Shown here piece after piece: positions 37,447 through 44,914 of a stretch of DNA of 61,703 nucleotides. The DNA is from an uncultured Dorea sp. (GTDB lineage: Bacteria; Bacillota; Clostridia; Lachnospirales; Lachnospiraceae): positions 1-61,703 of the forward strand of contig CAJUBG010000018.1 in NCBI GenBank assembly GCA_910584575.1, written 5' to 3'. The position numbers and the translations under genes were made by a program. The notes under the pieces were generated by a model. The model made no database searches. It was given only the letters and a program-made list of their open reading frames with translations, and was not told where the DNA came from. Each line of letters starts with the position of its first letter. Position 1 is the first letter of the stretch.

Positions 37447-38118
37447 ATGTATAAGATATTGATTGTAGAGGATGACAGGGTAATCGCCCAGGCTCTTGCG
37501 TCCCATCTGGGCAAATGGAATTATGAGACAAAATGTGCGGAGGATTTTAAGAATATAGCAGATGAGTTCCGAAGGTATGACCCCCAGTTGGTTCTCCTTG
37601 ATATCATGCTTCCGTTTTTCAACGGGTTCCACTGGTGCCAGGAGATTCGGAAAGTGTCGGAGGTGCCAATTATCTTCCTGTCTTCTGCAAATGACAACAT
37701 GAACATCGTCATGGCTATGAATATGGGCGGGGATGAGTTCATCGAGAAGCCTTTTGATTTGAATGTGGTGACGGCAAAGGTGCAGGCAATCTTAAGGAGG
37801 TCTTACTCTTTTCAGGGTACGGTCAATGTGATGGAATACCATGGGGCAATCCTGAACTTAAATGATGCGACGCTGGTAAACAGGGAACAAAAGACAGAGC
37901 TTACGAAGAATGAATTCCGTATCCTTCAGATGCTTTTGGAGAATGTGGGAAGGATTGTATCCAGAGACAGTATTATCACGAGGCTGTGGGAGAGCGACGA
38001 GTTTATTGACGATAATACGCTGACGGTAAATGTCGCAAGGCTTCGGAAGAAATTAGAGCAGATTGGACTTACGCAGATGATACGGACGAAAAAAGGGATT
38101 GGGTATATGGTGGAGTAA
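37447..38118 (+). CDS. OmpR/PhoB-family response regulator (BceR-like)
   Basis: This is a 223-residue regulator with a receiver domain (YKILIVEDDRVIAQALASHL; Asp52 in LLDIMLPFF; Lys in EFIEKPF) and a winged-helix output domain (LTKNEFRILQMLLENVGRIV; ARLRKKLEQIGL). I start at ATG 37447, with GGGAGG 10 bp upstream, rather than the ATA/TTG-rich extension to 37423. Its stop overlaps the kinase start (TAATG). The pair resembles the BceRS type that answers cell-wall-active peptides. Confidence 0.93.
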   Translation: MYKILIVEDDRVIAQALASHLGKWNYETKCAEDFKNIADEFRRYDPQLVLLDIMLPFFNGFHWCQEIRKVSEVPIIFLSSANDNMNIVMAMNMGGDEFIEKPFDLNVVTAKVQAILRRSYSFQGTVNVMEYHGAILNLNDATLVNREQKTELTKNEFRILQMLLENVGRIVSRDSIITRLWESDEFIDDNTLTVNVARLRKKLEQIGLTQMIRTKKGIGYMVE

Positions 38119-39248
38119 TGAGGACAACGGCTGCATTTTTTAGAGAACGAAAGAGAGAGGTGGGCTTGTGCGCCATATTGCTTGGAACTTTTGCGGGAGT
38201 CTCTTATCTGTATGATATCCGTATGGATGCGGTGGAGTATGCCCTGGTGTTATCCACAGTCTGGGTACTGCTTTTAGGCATACCGGATTATATGCGGTTT
38301 GTGAGAAGGCACAAGGAGTTGCTTGAGGCAGAGAAGGGTTTGGAGTCGGGAATTGACGGAATACCGGATGCCCGAACGCTGATGGAGGAGGACTATCAGA
38401 GGATTATAACCAGATTGTATGAGGCGGGGATTGAGGCGGAATCGGAAGGAAGAATCGCCAGGCAGGAGATGGTGGACTACTATGGAATGTGGGTGCACCA
38501 GATTAAGACGCCCATCGCGGCGATGTATGTTCTGCTTCAGGCAGCAGAGGAGTGCCGGCTTGGAGACGAGGGGGAGCCCTTTGGGGATAGTTTGCCGGAC
38601 GAAGTCTGCCCGCCCCAGGGGGGAATGAATTGCGGTGTGCCCTTTGGGTATTTAAAAGAGATGAAGATGGAATTGTTCAAGATTGAGCAGTATGTGGACA
38701 TGGTTCTCACTTACCTGAGGATGGGGGAGATGGCCGCTGACTTGTCTTTTGAAATCTGTTCTCTGGATTCCATTATTAAGCAGGCTGTCCGCAAGTATTC
38801 CCAGATGTTTATTCTTAAGAGGATTCGGCTTGTATATACGCCGATTGAGACGAAGGTTCTGACCGATGAGAAGTGGCTGGTCTTTGTGCTTGAGCAGATA
38901 TTGTCCAATGCATTGAAATATACTTCCAGTGGGAGGATATCGGTTTATATGGAGAGGTATTCGTGTGAAGCGCAAGAGGAGGAGGGAAAGTCCGGACAGG
39001 GGATGAAAAACTGTCTTGTGATTGAGGATACCGGAATCGGAATCTGGCCGGAGGATTTACCCAGGGTATTTGAGAAGGGATTTACGGGCTATAATGGGCG
39101 CAAGGATAAGAAGTCTACGGGGATTGGGCTTTATTTGTGCAAGTCGGTGATTGATAAGCTTAAGCATCAGATTTGGATTGAGTCTGTGGCGGGGGAGGGG
39201 ACGAAGGTGTATCTGTCGCTTGAGAGGAGGGGGATGAGACATGAGTGA
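38118..39248 (+). CDS. BceS-like intramembrane-sensing histidine kinase
   Basis: This is a 376-residue kinase. Two N-terminal membrane helices (LCAILLGTFAGVSYLYDI and YALVLSTVWVLLLGIPDY) are joined by a very short loop, the intramembrane-sensing layout. The H-box is YYGMWVHQIKTPIAAMYVLL (His127), the form typical of BceS kinases. The ATPase domain has FVLEQILSNALKYTSSG and STGIGLYLCKSVIDKL. A longer-than-usual linker around residues 145-175 is rich in Gly, Pro and Asp. BceS kinases usually sense through a BceAB transporter encoded next door; no such genes follow here. Confidence 0.93.
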   Translation: MRTTAAFFRERKREVGLCAILLGTFAGVSYLYDIRMDAVEYALVLSTVWVLLLGIPDYMRFVRRHKELLEAEKGLESGIDGIPDARTLMEEDYQRIITRLYEAGIEAESEGRIARQEMVDYYGMWVHQIKTPIAAMYVLLQAAEECRLGDEGEPFGDSLPDEVCPPQGGMNCGVPFGYLKEMKMELFKIEQYVDMVLTYLRMGEMAADLSFEICSLDSIIKQAVRKYSQMFILKRIRLVYTPIETKVLTDEKWLVFVLEQILSNALKYTSSGRISVYMERYSCEAQEEEGKSGQGMKNCLVIEDTGIGIWPEDLPRVFEKGFTGYNGRKDKKSTGIGLYLCKSVIDKLKHQIWIESVAGEGTKVYLSLERRGMRHE

Positions 39249-39298
39249 TGGGGTTTCAAAGGTAGGGGATGTCTATTGAATTCTCTGGGGTGAATCTT

Positions 39299-39425
39299 AT
39301 GGATATTGATGAAATAAAAGAATAGGAGAGAATGTCTTGCTTCTTATCAACTGAGCGAGATAAAAGAGAAGTTTTGTAGTGGAGAGGTAGACATTACAAG
39401 ACTTCTTCATTTCTGTATTCATTAA
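39299..39425 (+). pseudogene. Short decayed coding fragment after the kinase
   Basis: ATG 39299, with GGGGTGA upstream, encodes MDIDEIKE then stops. In the +1 frame the text continues as CLASYQLSEIKEKFCSGE and then VDITRLLHFCIH to TAA at 39423-39425. Together they read like one small protein broken by a frameshift. The 39249-39627 stretch otherwise has no open gene. I do not recognise the family. Confidence 0.3.
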
Positions 39426-39580
39426 ATTTATCTAATGCATATCTATTTATAGTAAAAGGGGCTGAAGGTTTATGCTGATTTTTAGGCCCTTACCACAAAA
39501 TAAGTATATTCATCAGGCGAACCTTTCGGCCAGTCTTTGACTCCAGCGTCGGAAACGAGTCCCTATAGGGCGAAAACCAA

Positions 39581-39601
39581 ACCACCGGCTAAGCCAGTGG
39601 T
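39581..39601 (-). terminator. GC-rich hairpin: terminator of the 58-residue gene or IS200/IS605-type end
   Basis: ACCACCGGC and GCCAGTGGT pair (9 bp, one wobble on the minus strand) around TAA. On the minus strand it is followed by TTTGGTTTTCG and lies 26 bp past the stop of the small gene at 39628, so it can act as a terminator. Such hairpins also occur near the ends of IS200/IS605 elements, and the unusual structured sequence at 39515-39580 may be part of a remnant. Confidence 0.5.
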
Positions 39602-39627
39602 GCTGATTAGTGGTTACGGTTTAGTTG

Positions 39628-39804
39628 TTACATTTCATATTCTTCAGACGATATACCTAAAGAAGCAAGTTTGTTTTTGTATACTTTTAACTGATACTCT
39701 AATTCTGGATTATTACCGGTATCAGCTTTTTTAATACGCTGTAAATTTACATAATAGTCAATCGTAACTTGTTTTAGTTCATCAAGCGGCATATCTTCTA
39801 CCAT
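39628..39804 (-). CDS. Small hypothetical protein, 58 residues
   Basis: This is a 58-residue frame on the minus strand, from MVEDMPLDELKQ to GISSEEYEM. It is highly charged and predicted mostly helical, with no Cys and no membrane segment. A good promoter (39852-39880) precedes it, GGCGG lies 5-9 bases before the ATG, and a hairpin follows, so it is a real transcription unit. A start at the second Met (39792) would also fit the GAAAGG site. Small proteins of this kind are often seen with mobile elements; I cannot assign a function. Confidence 0.6.
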   Translation of the reverse strand: MVEDMPLDELKQVTIDYYVNLQRIKKADTGNNPELEYQLKVYKNKLASLGISSEEYEM

Positions 39805-39851
39805 CCTTTCACCGCCTTTACCATATTGAAAAAAAGTTAAGTGTTATAATC

Positions 39852-39880
39852 AGTATAGCGGATTATGTAAAAGGTGTAAA
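39852..39880 (-). promoter_or_regulatory. Promoter of the 58-residue gene
   Basis: On the minus strand TTTACA (39875-39880) and TATACT (39852-39857) are 17 bp apart. The start point would lie about 40 bp before the ATG at 39804. Confidence 0.65.
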
Positions 39881-39968
39881 GTCTTTATCAGAGATTTTGC
39901 TTTTATAATTATAACGGATAATTGCATTGGTTTCGCAGGCCATATCAAAAGTATAGGAGGTATCTAAT

Positions 39969-39997
39969 TTCGCAGAGTAGTATCCTCTGCGAAAATT
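39969..39997 (+). repeat. Left inverted repeat of the inverton (29 bp)
   Basis: TTCGCAGAG, spacer TAGTATC, then CTCTGCGAA and AATT. Each repeat is itself a 9-bp dyad around a 7-bp asymmetric spacer, the form of a recombinase crossover site. It is the exact reverse complement of 40176-40204. Confidence 0.9.
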
Positions 39998-40016
39998 ATT
40001 TCTAAAGAACATATTT

Positions 40017-40045
40017 ATTGTAATCATCTCACACGTATAAGTCAA
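40017..40045 (-). promoter_or_regulatory. Main promoter inside the inverton, pointing away from the operon
   Basis: On the minus strand TTGACT (40040-40045) and TACAAT (40017-40022) have a 17-bp spacer. In this assembly it reads left, through the left repeat, toward the 58-residue gene. Confidence 0.8.
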
Positions 40046-40122
40046 TACCTAAAATATTTTTGTAATAAATTGGTGTGAGTTTCTTGGGAAAATATCTGTA
40101 TAATTTCATTTATTCTATAAAA

Positions 40123-40153
40123 ATTATATATAATTTCAAACTAAATCTGTCAA
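40123..40153 (-). promoter_or_regulatory. Second promoter inside the inverton, same direction
   Basis: On the minus strand TTGACA (40148-40153) is followed by TATATA after 17 bp (40125-40130) or TATAAT after 19 bp (40123-40128). It also points away from the polysaccharide genes in the present orientation. Confidence 0.6.
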
Positions 40154-40175
40154 TTTACATATAAAATCAACAGAA

Positions 40176-40204
40176 AATTTTCGCAGAGGATACTACTCTG
40201 CGAA
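40176..40204 (-). repeat. Right inverted repeat of the inverton (29 bp)
   Basis: AATT followed by TTCGCAGAG, spacer GATACTA and CTCTGCGAA, an exact reverse complement of the left repeat. It ends 28 bp before the first ATG of the operon. In the inverted (ON) state the dyad would lie in the 5' leader and could fold into a hairpin. Confidence 0.9.
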
Positions 40205-40231
40205 GTTGGAGGGATAGGTATCTGGTTCTTA

Positions 40232-40717
40232 ATGGATTGCCGTGGGCAGGATGAGGCAGAAGAGGCTATTTTGTGTAGAAAATATTTAAGCAGTATGGCA
40301 GCAAAAGATATTTTTGTGCTGACGTATGACAGGATGCGTCGTTATGGAGGAACGTGGCATGTAGAGAAAAAACTTTTATTGCCCTGCTGTATTTTTTTGG
40401 AGAGTGAGAATGTAACACTTCTTTTAAAGGAATTGAGAGAAAGAGAGATGGAATACAAAAAGGGTGTTGGATTGCTTCGCATCAAGAAGGATGAGGAGAA
40501 ATTTTTAAAAGTTCTATATGGAGGGGGCCGTCACCTAAAAATGTCAAAGGGTGTCATCAAGAACGGGGTTCCTGAAGTAACAGCAGGGCCTTTGAAAGGA
40601 ATGGAACAGAGAATCTGCAAGATTGAAAGGCATAAGAGGCTTGCAAAGCTAGCGTTGTCTACAGAACAGGGGATTGGCTATATTACAGCAGGATTGGAAA
40701 TAACGGAGAAGATTTAG
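40232..40717 (+). CDS. loaP: LoaP/NusG-like transcription antiterminator
   Basis: This is a NusG paralogue of the LoaP/UpxY kind, 161 residues from the first ATG. The KOW segment is clear: TAGPLKGMEQRICKIERHKR. The N-terminal NGN domain seems to begin before the ATG: in-frame codons from 40220 read I-W-F-L ahead of MDCRGQDEAEEA, matching the usual W-Y/F-V/L start of NusG proteins. GGAGG (40208-40212) is 7 bp before ATC 40220 but 19 bp before ATG 40232, so initiation may occur at a non-AUG codon. It is the first gene after the inverton and should allow RNA polymerase to read through the long operon. Confidence 0.85.
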   Translation: MDCRGQDEAEEAILCRKYLSSMAAKDIFVLTYDRMRRYGGTWHVEKKLLLPCCIFLESENVTLLLKELREREMEYKKGVGLLRIKKDEEKFLKVLYGGGRHLKMSKGVIKNGVPEVTAGPLKGMEQRICKIERHKRLAKLALSTEQGIGYITAGLEITEKI

Positions 40718-40747
40718 AATATTGGTTGAAAATAGGGAGAGGATTGC

Positions 40748-41278
40748 ATGAATACGAACTGGTTTGTAATGCAAACGGTTCCAGGAAAGGAATCAGAGGC
40801 GGCAGCATTGATGGAAAAGAAAATCAGCCGTAAGCTTTGGCATTTTTGCAGGATACTCCGTAAGCAGCAGCTATTCCGCACAAAGGGAATGTATCTGTTG
40901 AGTAAGAAGGAAATATTTCCGGGGTATATTTTTGTGCATACAGAATCGCCGGAGGAATTGAAAAAGGAATTGGAGAAATCCAGGCAGTTTCCCCAGTTGG
41001 TGGGTAGCAGGGAGATTGGTATCGTGCCAATAGAGCCAAAGGATTTGAAATTCCTTCAAAATGCCTGCGGAGAAAACCTGGCTCATGATATGAAGCTGTC
41101 TACCGTACAGGTAGATGACGAGGGGCAGGTAAAAAGTGCGGCGGGGGCGTTAGAGCCGTACCTGAATTACATTACCAGGCAGAGGCTCAGGCATCGATAT
41201 GTGACGGCAAGGGTTTGCTTGTTTAATCGGCAGGAGGATGTACTGTTCGGTATACGGATGGAAGGAGATCCCAGGTAG
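40748..41278 (+). CDS. Second NusG-like antitermination factor
   Basis: This 176-residue protein begins NWFVMQTVPGKESEAAALME, a typical NGN-domain start, with KKEIFPGYIFVHTESPEEL in the middle. The C-terminal part (GALEPYLNYITRQRLRHRYV then ARVCLFNRQEDVLFGIRME) corresponds to a KOW-like domain but is more diverged than in the preceding gene. It lies 30 bp after loaP and 15 bp before the first biosynthetic gene. It may cooperate with, or oppose, the first factor; two unlike paralogues in tandem are unusual. Confidence 0.85.
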   Translation: MNTNWFVMQTVPGKESEAAALMEKKISRKLWHFCRILRKQQLFRTKGMYLLSKKEIFPGYIFVHTESPEELKKELEKSRQFPQLVGSREIGIVPIEPKDLKFLQNACGENLAHDMKLSTVQVDDEGQVKSAAGALEPYLNYITRQRLRHRYVTARVCLFNRQEDVLFGIRMEGDPR

Positions 41279-41293
41279 GGAGAGTACACATAG

Positions 41294-42595
41294 ATGAATA
41301 ATTTTTTTACTGATTCGAGATTCAAGGATATTGTTCCATTTTCATCCAGGATTTGTCTCTCCAGCCCTACCATGCATGGTGACGAGCAAAAATGGGTGAA
41401 TGAAGCAATCCGGACAAACTGGGTTTCTACAGTTGGGGAAAATATCAATGAAGTAGAAAAAATGACTGCTGAAATTATTAATCGAAAATATGCAGTGGCT
41501 TTGTCCGCGGGAACGGCGGCATTGCACCTTGGTATCAAGCTGGTTGGAGAAAAACTCTATGGTCAGCCCCAAATTGGTCACGGTACGCTTGAAGGCCGCA
41601 AAGTGTTTGTGTCAGACATGACCTTCGATGCTACAGTCAATCCAATTGCCTACGAGGGCGGAGAAGCTGTTTTTATCGATACCGAATATGATACGTGGAA
41701 CATAGATCCAATAGCTTTAGAGAAAGCATTTAAGCTGTATCCGGATGTGAAGATTATTGTAGTCGCTCACTTATACGGTACACCAGGCAAAATTGACGAG
41801 ATTAGAGCGATTGCGGATATGCATGATGCACTTATCGTAGAGGATGCAGCAGAATCATTCGGCGCTGTATACAAAGGGATACAAACCGGTAATTTTGGCG
41901 CAGCATCAATTATTTCTTATAATGGAAATAAAATTCTGACCGGCAGTTCAGGTGGAATGTTTTTGACAGATGAAATTGAGGATGCAAATAAGATTAGGAA
42001 ATGGTCCACGCAGAGCCGGGAAGATGCGGCATGGTATCAACATGAGGAGATGGGCTACAATTACCGCATGAGCAACATTATTGCAGGAATAGTTCGCGGG
42101 CAACTGCCGTATTTGAATGAACATATTGCTCAGAAGAAGATGATCTATGAAAGGTATAAGGAGGGCTTGGCTGATCTTCCTGTGAAGATGAATCCATATG
42201 ATGAGGTTAATAGTGAACCTAATTTCTGGCTGAGTTGTTTGACTATAGATAAGGAATCTATGTGTCAGCAGGTGAGAGGGGAAAAGGACAGTTTATATAT
42301 GACAGAGCCAGGAAAATCCTGTCCGACTGAGATTTTATCTGCTCTGAATGCATTCAATGCGGAAGGTCGTCCAATTTGGAAGCCAATGCATATGCAGCCT
42401 ATTTACCGGATGAATTCGTTTGTGACCAGAAATGGAAATGGCAGGGCGAAAAGTAATGCATATATCAAAGAGAGTGGTTTCGTAGATATCGGGGCAGATA
42501 TTTTTAACCGTGGAATGTGTTTACCGTCGGATAATAAGATGACGGCCGAACAACAGAGTATTGTGATTGATATTATTCATAGGTGTTTTGAGTGA
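41294..42595 (+). CDS. DegT/DnrJ/EryC1/StrS-family sugar aminotransferase
   Basis: This is a 433-residue PLP aminotransferase of fold type I that acts on nucleotide-linked keto-sugars. The PLP Lys is Lys213 in SYNGNKILTGSSGGMF, the form seen in PglE/LegC-like enzymes, preceded by VEDAAESFGAVYKG and followed by YNYRMSNIIAGIVRGQL. It is about 60 residues longer than the other aminotransferase of the operon because of an insert near residues 330-350. Its partner 4,6-dehydratase is not obvious here, so the substrate is open. Confidence 0.9.
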   Translation: MNNFFTDSRFKDIVPFSSRICLSSPTMHGDEQKWVNEAIRTNWVSTVGENINEVEKMTAEIINRKYAVALSAGTAALHLGIKLVGEKLYGQPQIGHGTLEGRKVFVSDMTFDATVNPIAYEGGEAVFIDTEYDTWNIDPIALEKAFKLYPDVKIIVVAHLYGTPGKIDEIRAIADMHDALIVEDAAESFGAVYKGIQTGNFGAASIISYNGNKILTGSSGGMFLTDEIEDANKIRKWSTQSREDAAWYQHEEMGYNYRMSNIIAGIVRGQLPYLNEHIAQKKMIYERYKEGLADLPVKMNPYDEVNSEPNFWLSCLTIDKESMCQQVRGEKDSLYMTEPGKSCPTEILSALNAFNAEGRPIWKPMHMQPIYRMNSFVTRNGNGRAKSNAYIKESGFVDIGADIFNRGMCLPSDNKMTAEQQSIVIDIIHRCFE

Positions 42596-42610
42596 AAGAG
42601 GTTTTGACTT

Positions 42611-43750
42611 ATGACCAGAAATAGATTTGTTTCATCTGTCAGGAAACTGCTGTTTGCAGGCTACTATATAATTTCATTGATGGTTGTTCCGATAGTATAT
42701 AACCGTTCCTTTAAGCATGGAGAGCTGTCCTATCTTAACAAAAGAGATTTTGAAGTTTGGAAAAAATCGATGCTTAAAATGCTAAAGGAGTACTGTTGTG
42801 CCGGCTATAACTTCAGAATCAGAAAAGTTATTTATACATTTGCAAATTCCAAGGTAGATGTAATCAAAAAAACAGAAGTTAAATCAGAGAGTAATCCGAT
42901 TGTTGTTCTTTGCGTTAAAAATGATCTGAAGCGTATTCGGATATTGGTTGATCACTATAGAACTCTTGGTGTTGAGAAGTTTGCTTTTATGGATAACGGT
43001 TCTGATGATGGAACATTTGAATGGTTGATGAAACAGCCGGATGTCGATTTATTCAGATGTTTGGAACGTTATCAGACTGCCGTAAAAGAAGGATGGATTA
43101 ATAGAATTGTAAGTCATTATGGATTCAACCGATGGTATATTCTTACTGATTCTGATGAACTGGGTACATATATTGGGATGGAGGAACATTCCCTTCGGGA
43201 TGTAATTAAATTTGCTGAACAATACGGAATTAAAAGATTTAAAGGATTAACAATTGATATGTATGTGGATGGTCAGCTTTTCAGTAATACAGATGATATT
43301 CGAGGCGACTATCGTTGGATGGATGTTGATACTTATTTTGAAAAAGAAGTGACCGTAGGAAAATATAAATATAAGGCTTATTTGGGCGGGCCAAGACATA
43401 GACTTATGAATTCAAATATTACGTTGTCAAAATTTCCATTAGTTTATTTTGAGAAAGGGATGGTCAGTGATAGTGCCCATGTGCAGTTTCCGCATAGTCA
43501 GTTAAGTCAATATAAATGTTATATAGGTATCCTACACTATAAATTTATAGATAAAGATTTTGAAGTATATAGAAAGCGTGCGCAACTAAAATCAGGCTTT
43601 TCGACAGGAGGATTGATGTATAAGGAATATATGAATTTTATTGAGAAAACGGAAGGAATAAATTTTGTTTACGAGGATAGTCTGGAATTTAATAATTCAG
43701 ATTCTCTAAAAAGAATTTCACTCATATCCGAAATGAGGTTTAGTCAGTGA
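42611..43750 (+). CDS. Glycosyltransferase family 2-like (Glyco_tranf_2_4 type)
   Basis: This 379-residue protein has an N-terminal hydrophobic segment (FAGYYIISLMVVPIVYN) and a GT-A domain with PIVVLCVKNDLKRIRILVDH, KFAFMDNGSDDGTFEWLMKQ and ILTDSDELGTY, where DSDE supplies the metal-binding DxD. This form fits the Glyco_tranf_2_4/GT92-like group found in capsule loci. It presumably adds a sugar to the lipid-linked unit on the cytoplasmic side. Acceptor and donor are unknown. Confidence 0.82.
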   Translation: MTRNRFVSSVRKLLFAGYYIISLMVVPIVYNRSFKHGELSYLNKRDFEVWKKSMLKMLKEYCCAGYNFRIRKVIYTFANSKVDVIKKTEVKSESNPIVVLCVKNDLKRIRILVDHYRTLGVEKFAFMDNGSDDGTFEWLMKQPDVDLFRCLERYQTAVKEGWINRIVSHYGFNRWYILTDSDELGTYIGMEEHSLRDVIKFAEQYGIKRFKGLTIDMYVDGQLFSNTDDIRGDYRWMDVDTYFEKEVTVGKYKYKAYLGGPRHRLMNSNITLSKFPLVYFEKGMVSDSAHVQFPHSQLSQYKCYIGILHYKFIDKDFEVYRKRAQLKSGFSTGGLMYKEYMNFIEKTEGINFVYEDSLEFNNSDSLKRISLISEMRFSQ

Positions 43751-43795
43751 ATTTTTGAGATAACAGAAATTGAGAATTAGTCGGGGGAATTTTTA

Positions 43796-44881
43796 ATGGG
43801 CTTTAAAGAAACAGGAGAGAAAATTTATGAAGACTTATATGATGTTGTGCGCCGTAAGTCTGCTGTAAAGAGGCGGATTAATGAGTTTACTCATAAGAGC
43901 GTGTCGGGACTATTGACATCTGAGCAAAAAAGAGCTGTAAAGAAGTTCTATGCTCCATACAAAATTCCTAACTTGGTATTTCATAACTATTTTACTGAGA
44001 AAACAGGAGAATTTCACCCTGAATATATACCAATAGATCTTTATGTAGGATATATTGATTCCTATTTTAATAACATTAAGGAAGCAAAATATCTTGATAA
44101 TAAATGTTATTTTAGCAGCATTTTTTATCAGATTCCACAGCCTGTAACTATAGCTAAACGCGTCAATTATATTTGGCTTGATGGCGATAATAAAGTAATT
44201 AATCTAAGTGAGCTAAAGGAAATAGTTGAATCGGAGGAAGGGGTATTTTTAAAAGAGGCTCAAACGTCAGCAGGCGGGCATGGCGTTGTATTTATTGGAA
44301 AGAGTAATAGCGCTATGGAGCAAATACAAAAGGCTGTTAATTCTGTTCCAACAGATATATTGCTCCAAAGAAGAATTGAACAACATAATTATATGGCAGC
44401 TATTAATCCCAGTTCCGTAAATACCTTACGTATATATTCTATTTTAGGACGAGATGGCAGCGTCACAAACTATTCTTCAGTACTAAGAACTGGGGTAGGA
44501 GATACAAAAGTCGATAATTTCAGTTCCGGCGGACTTTCAGTAGGGATTACTGAAGATGGAATACTAAGGAAGTATGGATATAATAAATTGGGAAACAGAG
44601 TGGCTGTACATCCCACTACCGGATTAGTTTTTGAAAACTATAAGATTCCCTCGTTTATGATGGCTGTAGAACTTGTTCGCAAGGCACATTCTATGATTCC
44701 ACATTTTCGGTCAGTGTCATGGGATATTGCAATAATTAAAGATGGATCTCCAATTTTAATTGAAGCGAATCTTTGTCGTGGAGGTATTGATTTGCTTCAA
44801 TTGAGCAACGGACCTCTTTATGGAAAAGACACAAAGAAGATTCTGGACGAAGTTTTTAGTAAATATAGAAATAAACACTAA
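43796..44881 (+). CDS. Sugar-transfer-associated ATP-grasp protein
   Basis: This 361-residue protein resembles the ATPgrasp_ST family found next to sugar transferases. It shows FLKEAQTSAGGHGVVFIGKS (ATP-binding loop), LLQRRIEQHNYMAAINPSSV with NTLRIYSIL, FSSGGLSVGI, and the metal-binding end SWDIAIIKDGSPILIEANLC. ATP-grasp enzymes join a carboxylate to an amine or other nucleophile through an acyl phosphate, so it may put an amino acid or acid onto an amino sugar. Another copy of the family follows 33 bp downstream. Confidence 0.82.
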   Translation: MGFKETGEKIYEDLYDVVRRKSAVKRRINEFTHKSVSGLLTSEQKRAVKKFYAPYKIPNLVFHNYFTEKTGEFHPEYIPIDLYVGYIDSYFNNIKEAKYLDNKCYFSSIFYQIPQPVTIAKRVNYIWLDGDNKVINLSELKEIVESEEGVFLKEAQTSAGGHGVVFIGKSNSAMEQIQKAVNSVPTDILLQRRIEQHNYMAAINPSSVNTLRIYSILGRDGSVTNYSSVLRTGVGDTKVDNFSSGGLSVGITEDGILRKYGYNKLGNRVAVHPTTGLVFENYKIPSFMMAVELVRKAHSMIPHFRSVSWDIAIIKDGSPILIEANLCRGGIDLLQLSNGPLYGKDTKKILDEVFSKYRNKH

Positions 44882-44914
44882 TTATATATTTATAATAAAT
44901 GCAGGAGGGAAGAA

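Larger units (their letters stand above)
39969..40204. promoter_or_regulatory. Invertible promoter element (inverton) upstream of the second polysaccharide operon
   Basis: A 178-bp AT-rich core (39998-40175) is bounded by perfect 29-bp inverted repeats. Both clear sigma-A promoters in the core are on the minus strand, directed away from the glycan operon that starts at 40232. Inversion would mirror the best one to -35 at 40128-40133 and -10 at 40151-40156, reading into the operon. This is the architecture of phase-variable invertible promoters of surface polysaccharides in gut bacteria. No recombinase gene lies in the window, so the invertase would act in trans. Confidence 0.8.

Noticed and set aside
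39863..40045. 60-residue minus-strand open frame across the left inverted repeat
   Set aside because: It contains the left repeat, the start region of the main inverton promoter and the promoter of the 58-residue gene, so it is regulatory DNA.
39969..40204. CRISPR-like or transposon explanation for the 29-bp repeats
   Set aside because: There are only two copies in inverted orientation, no regular spacers, no transposase and no flanking target duplication. Internal promoters and position before an operon fit an invertible switch better.
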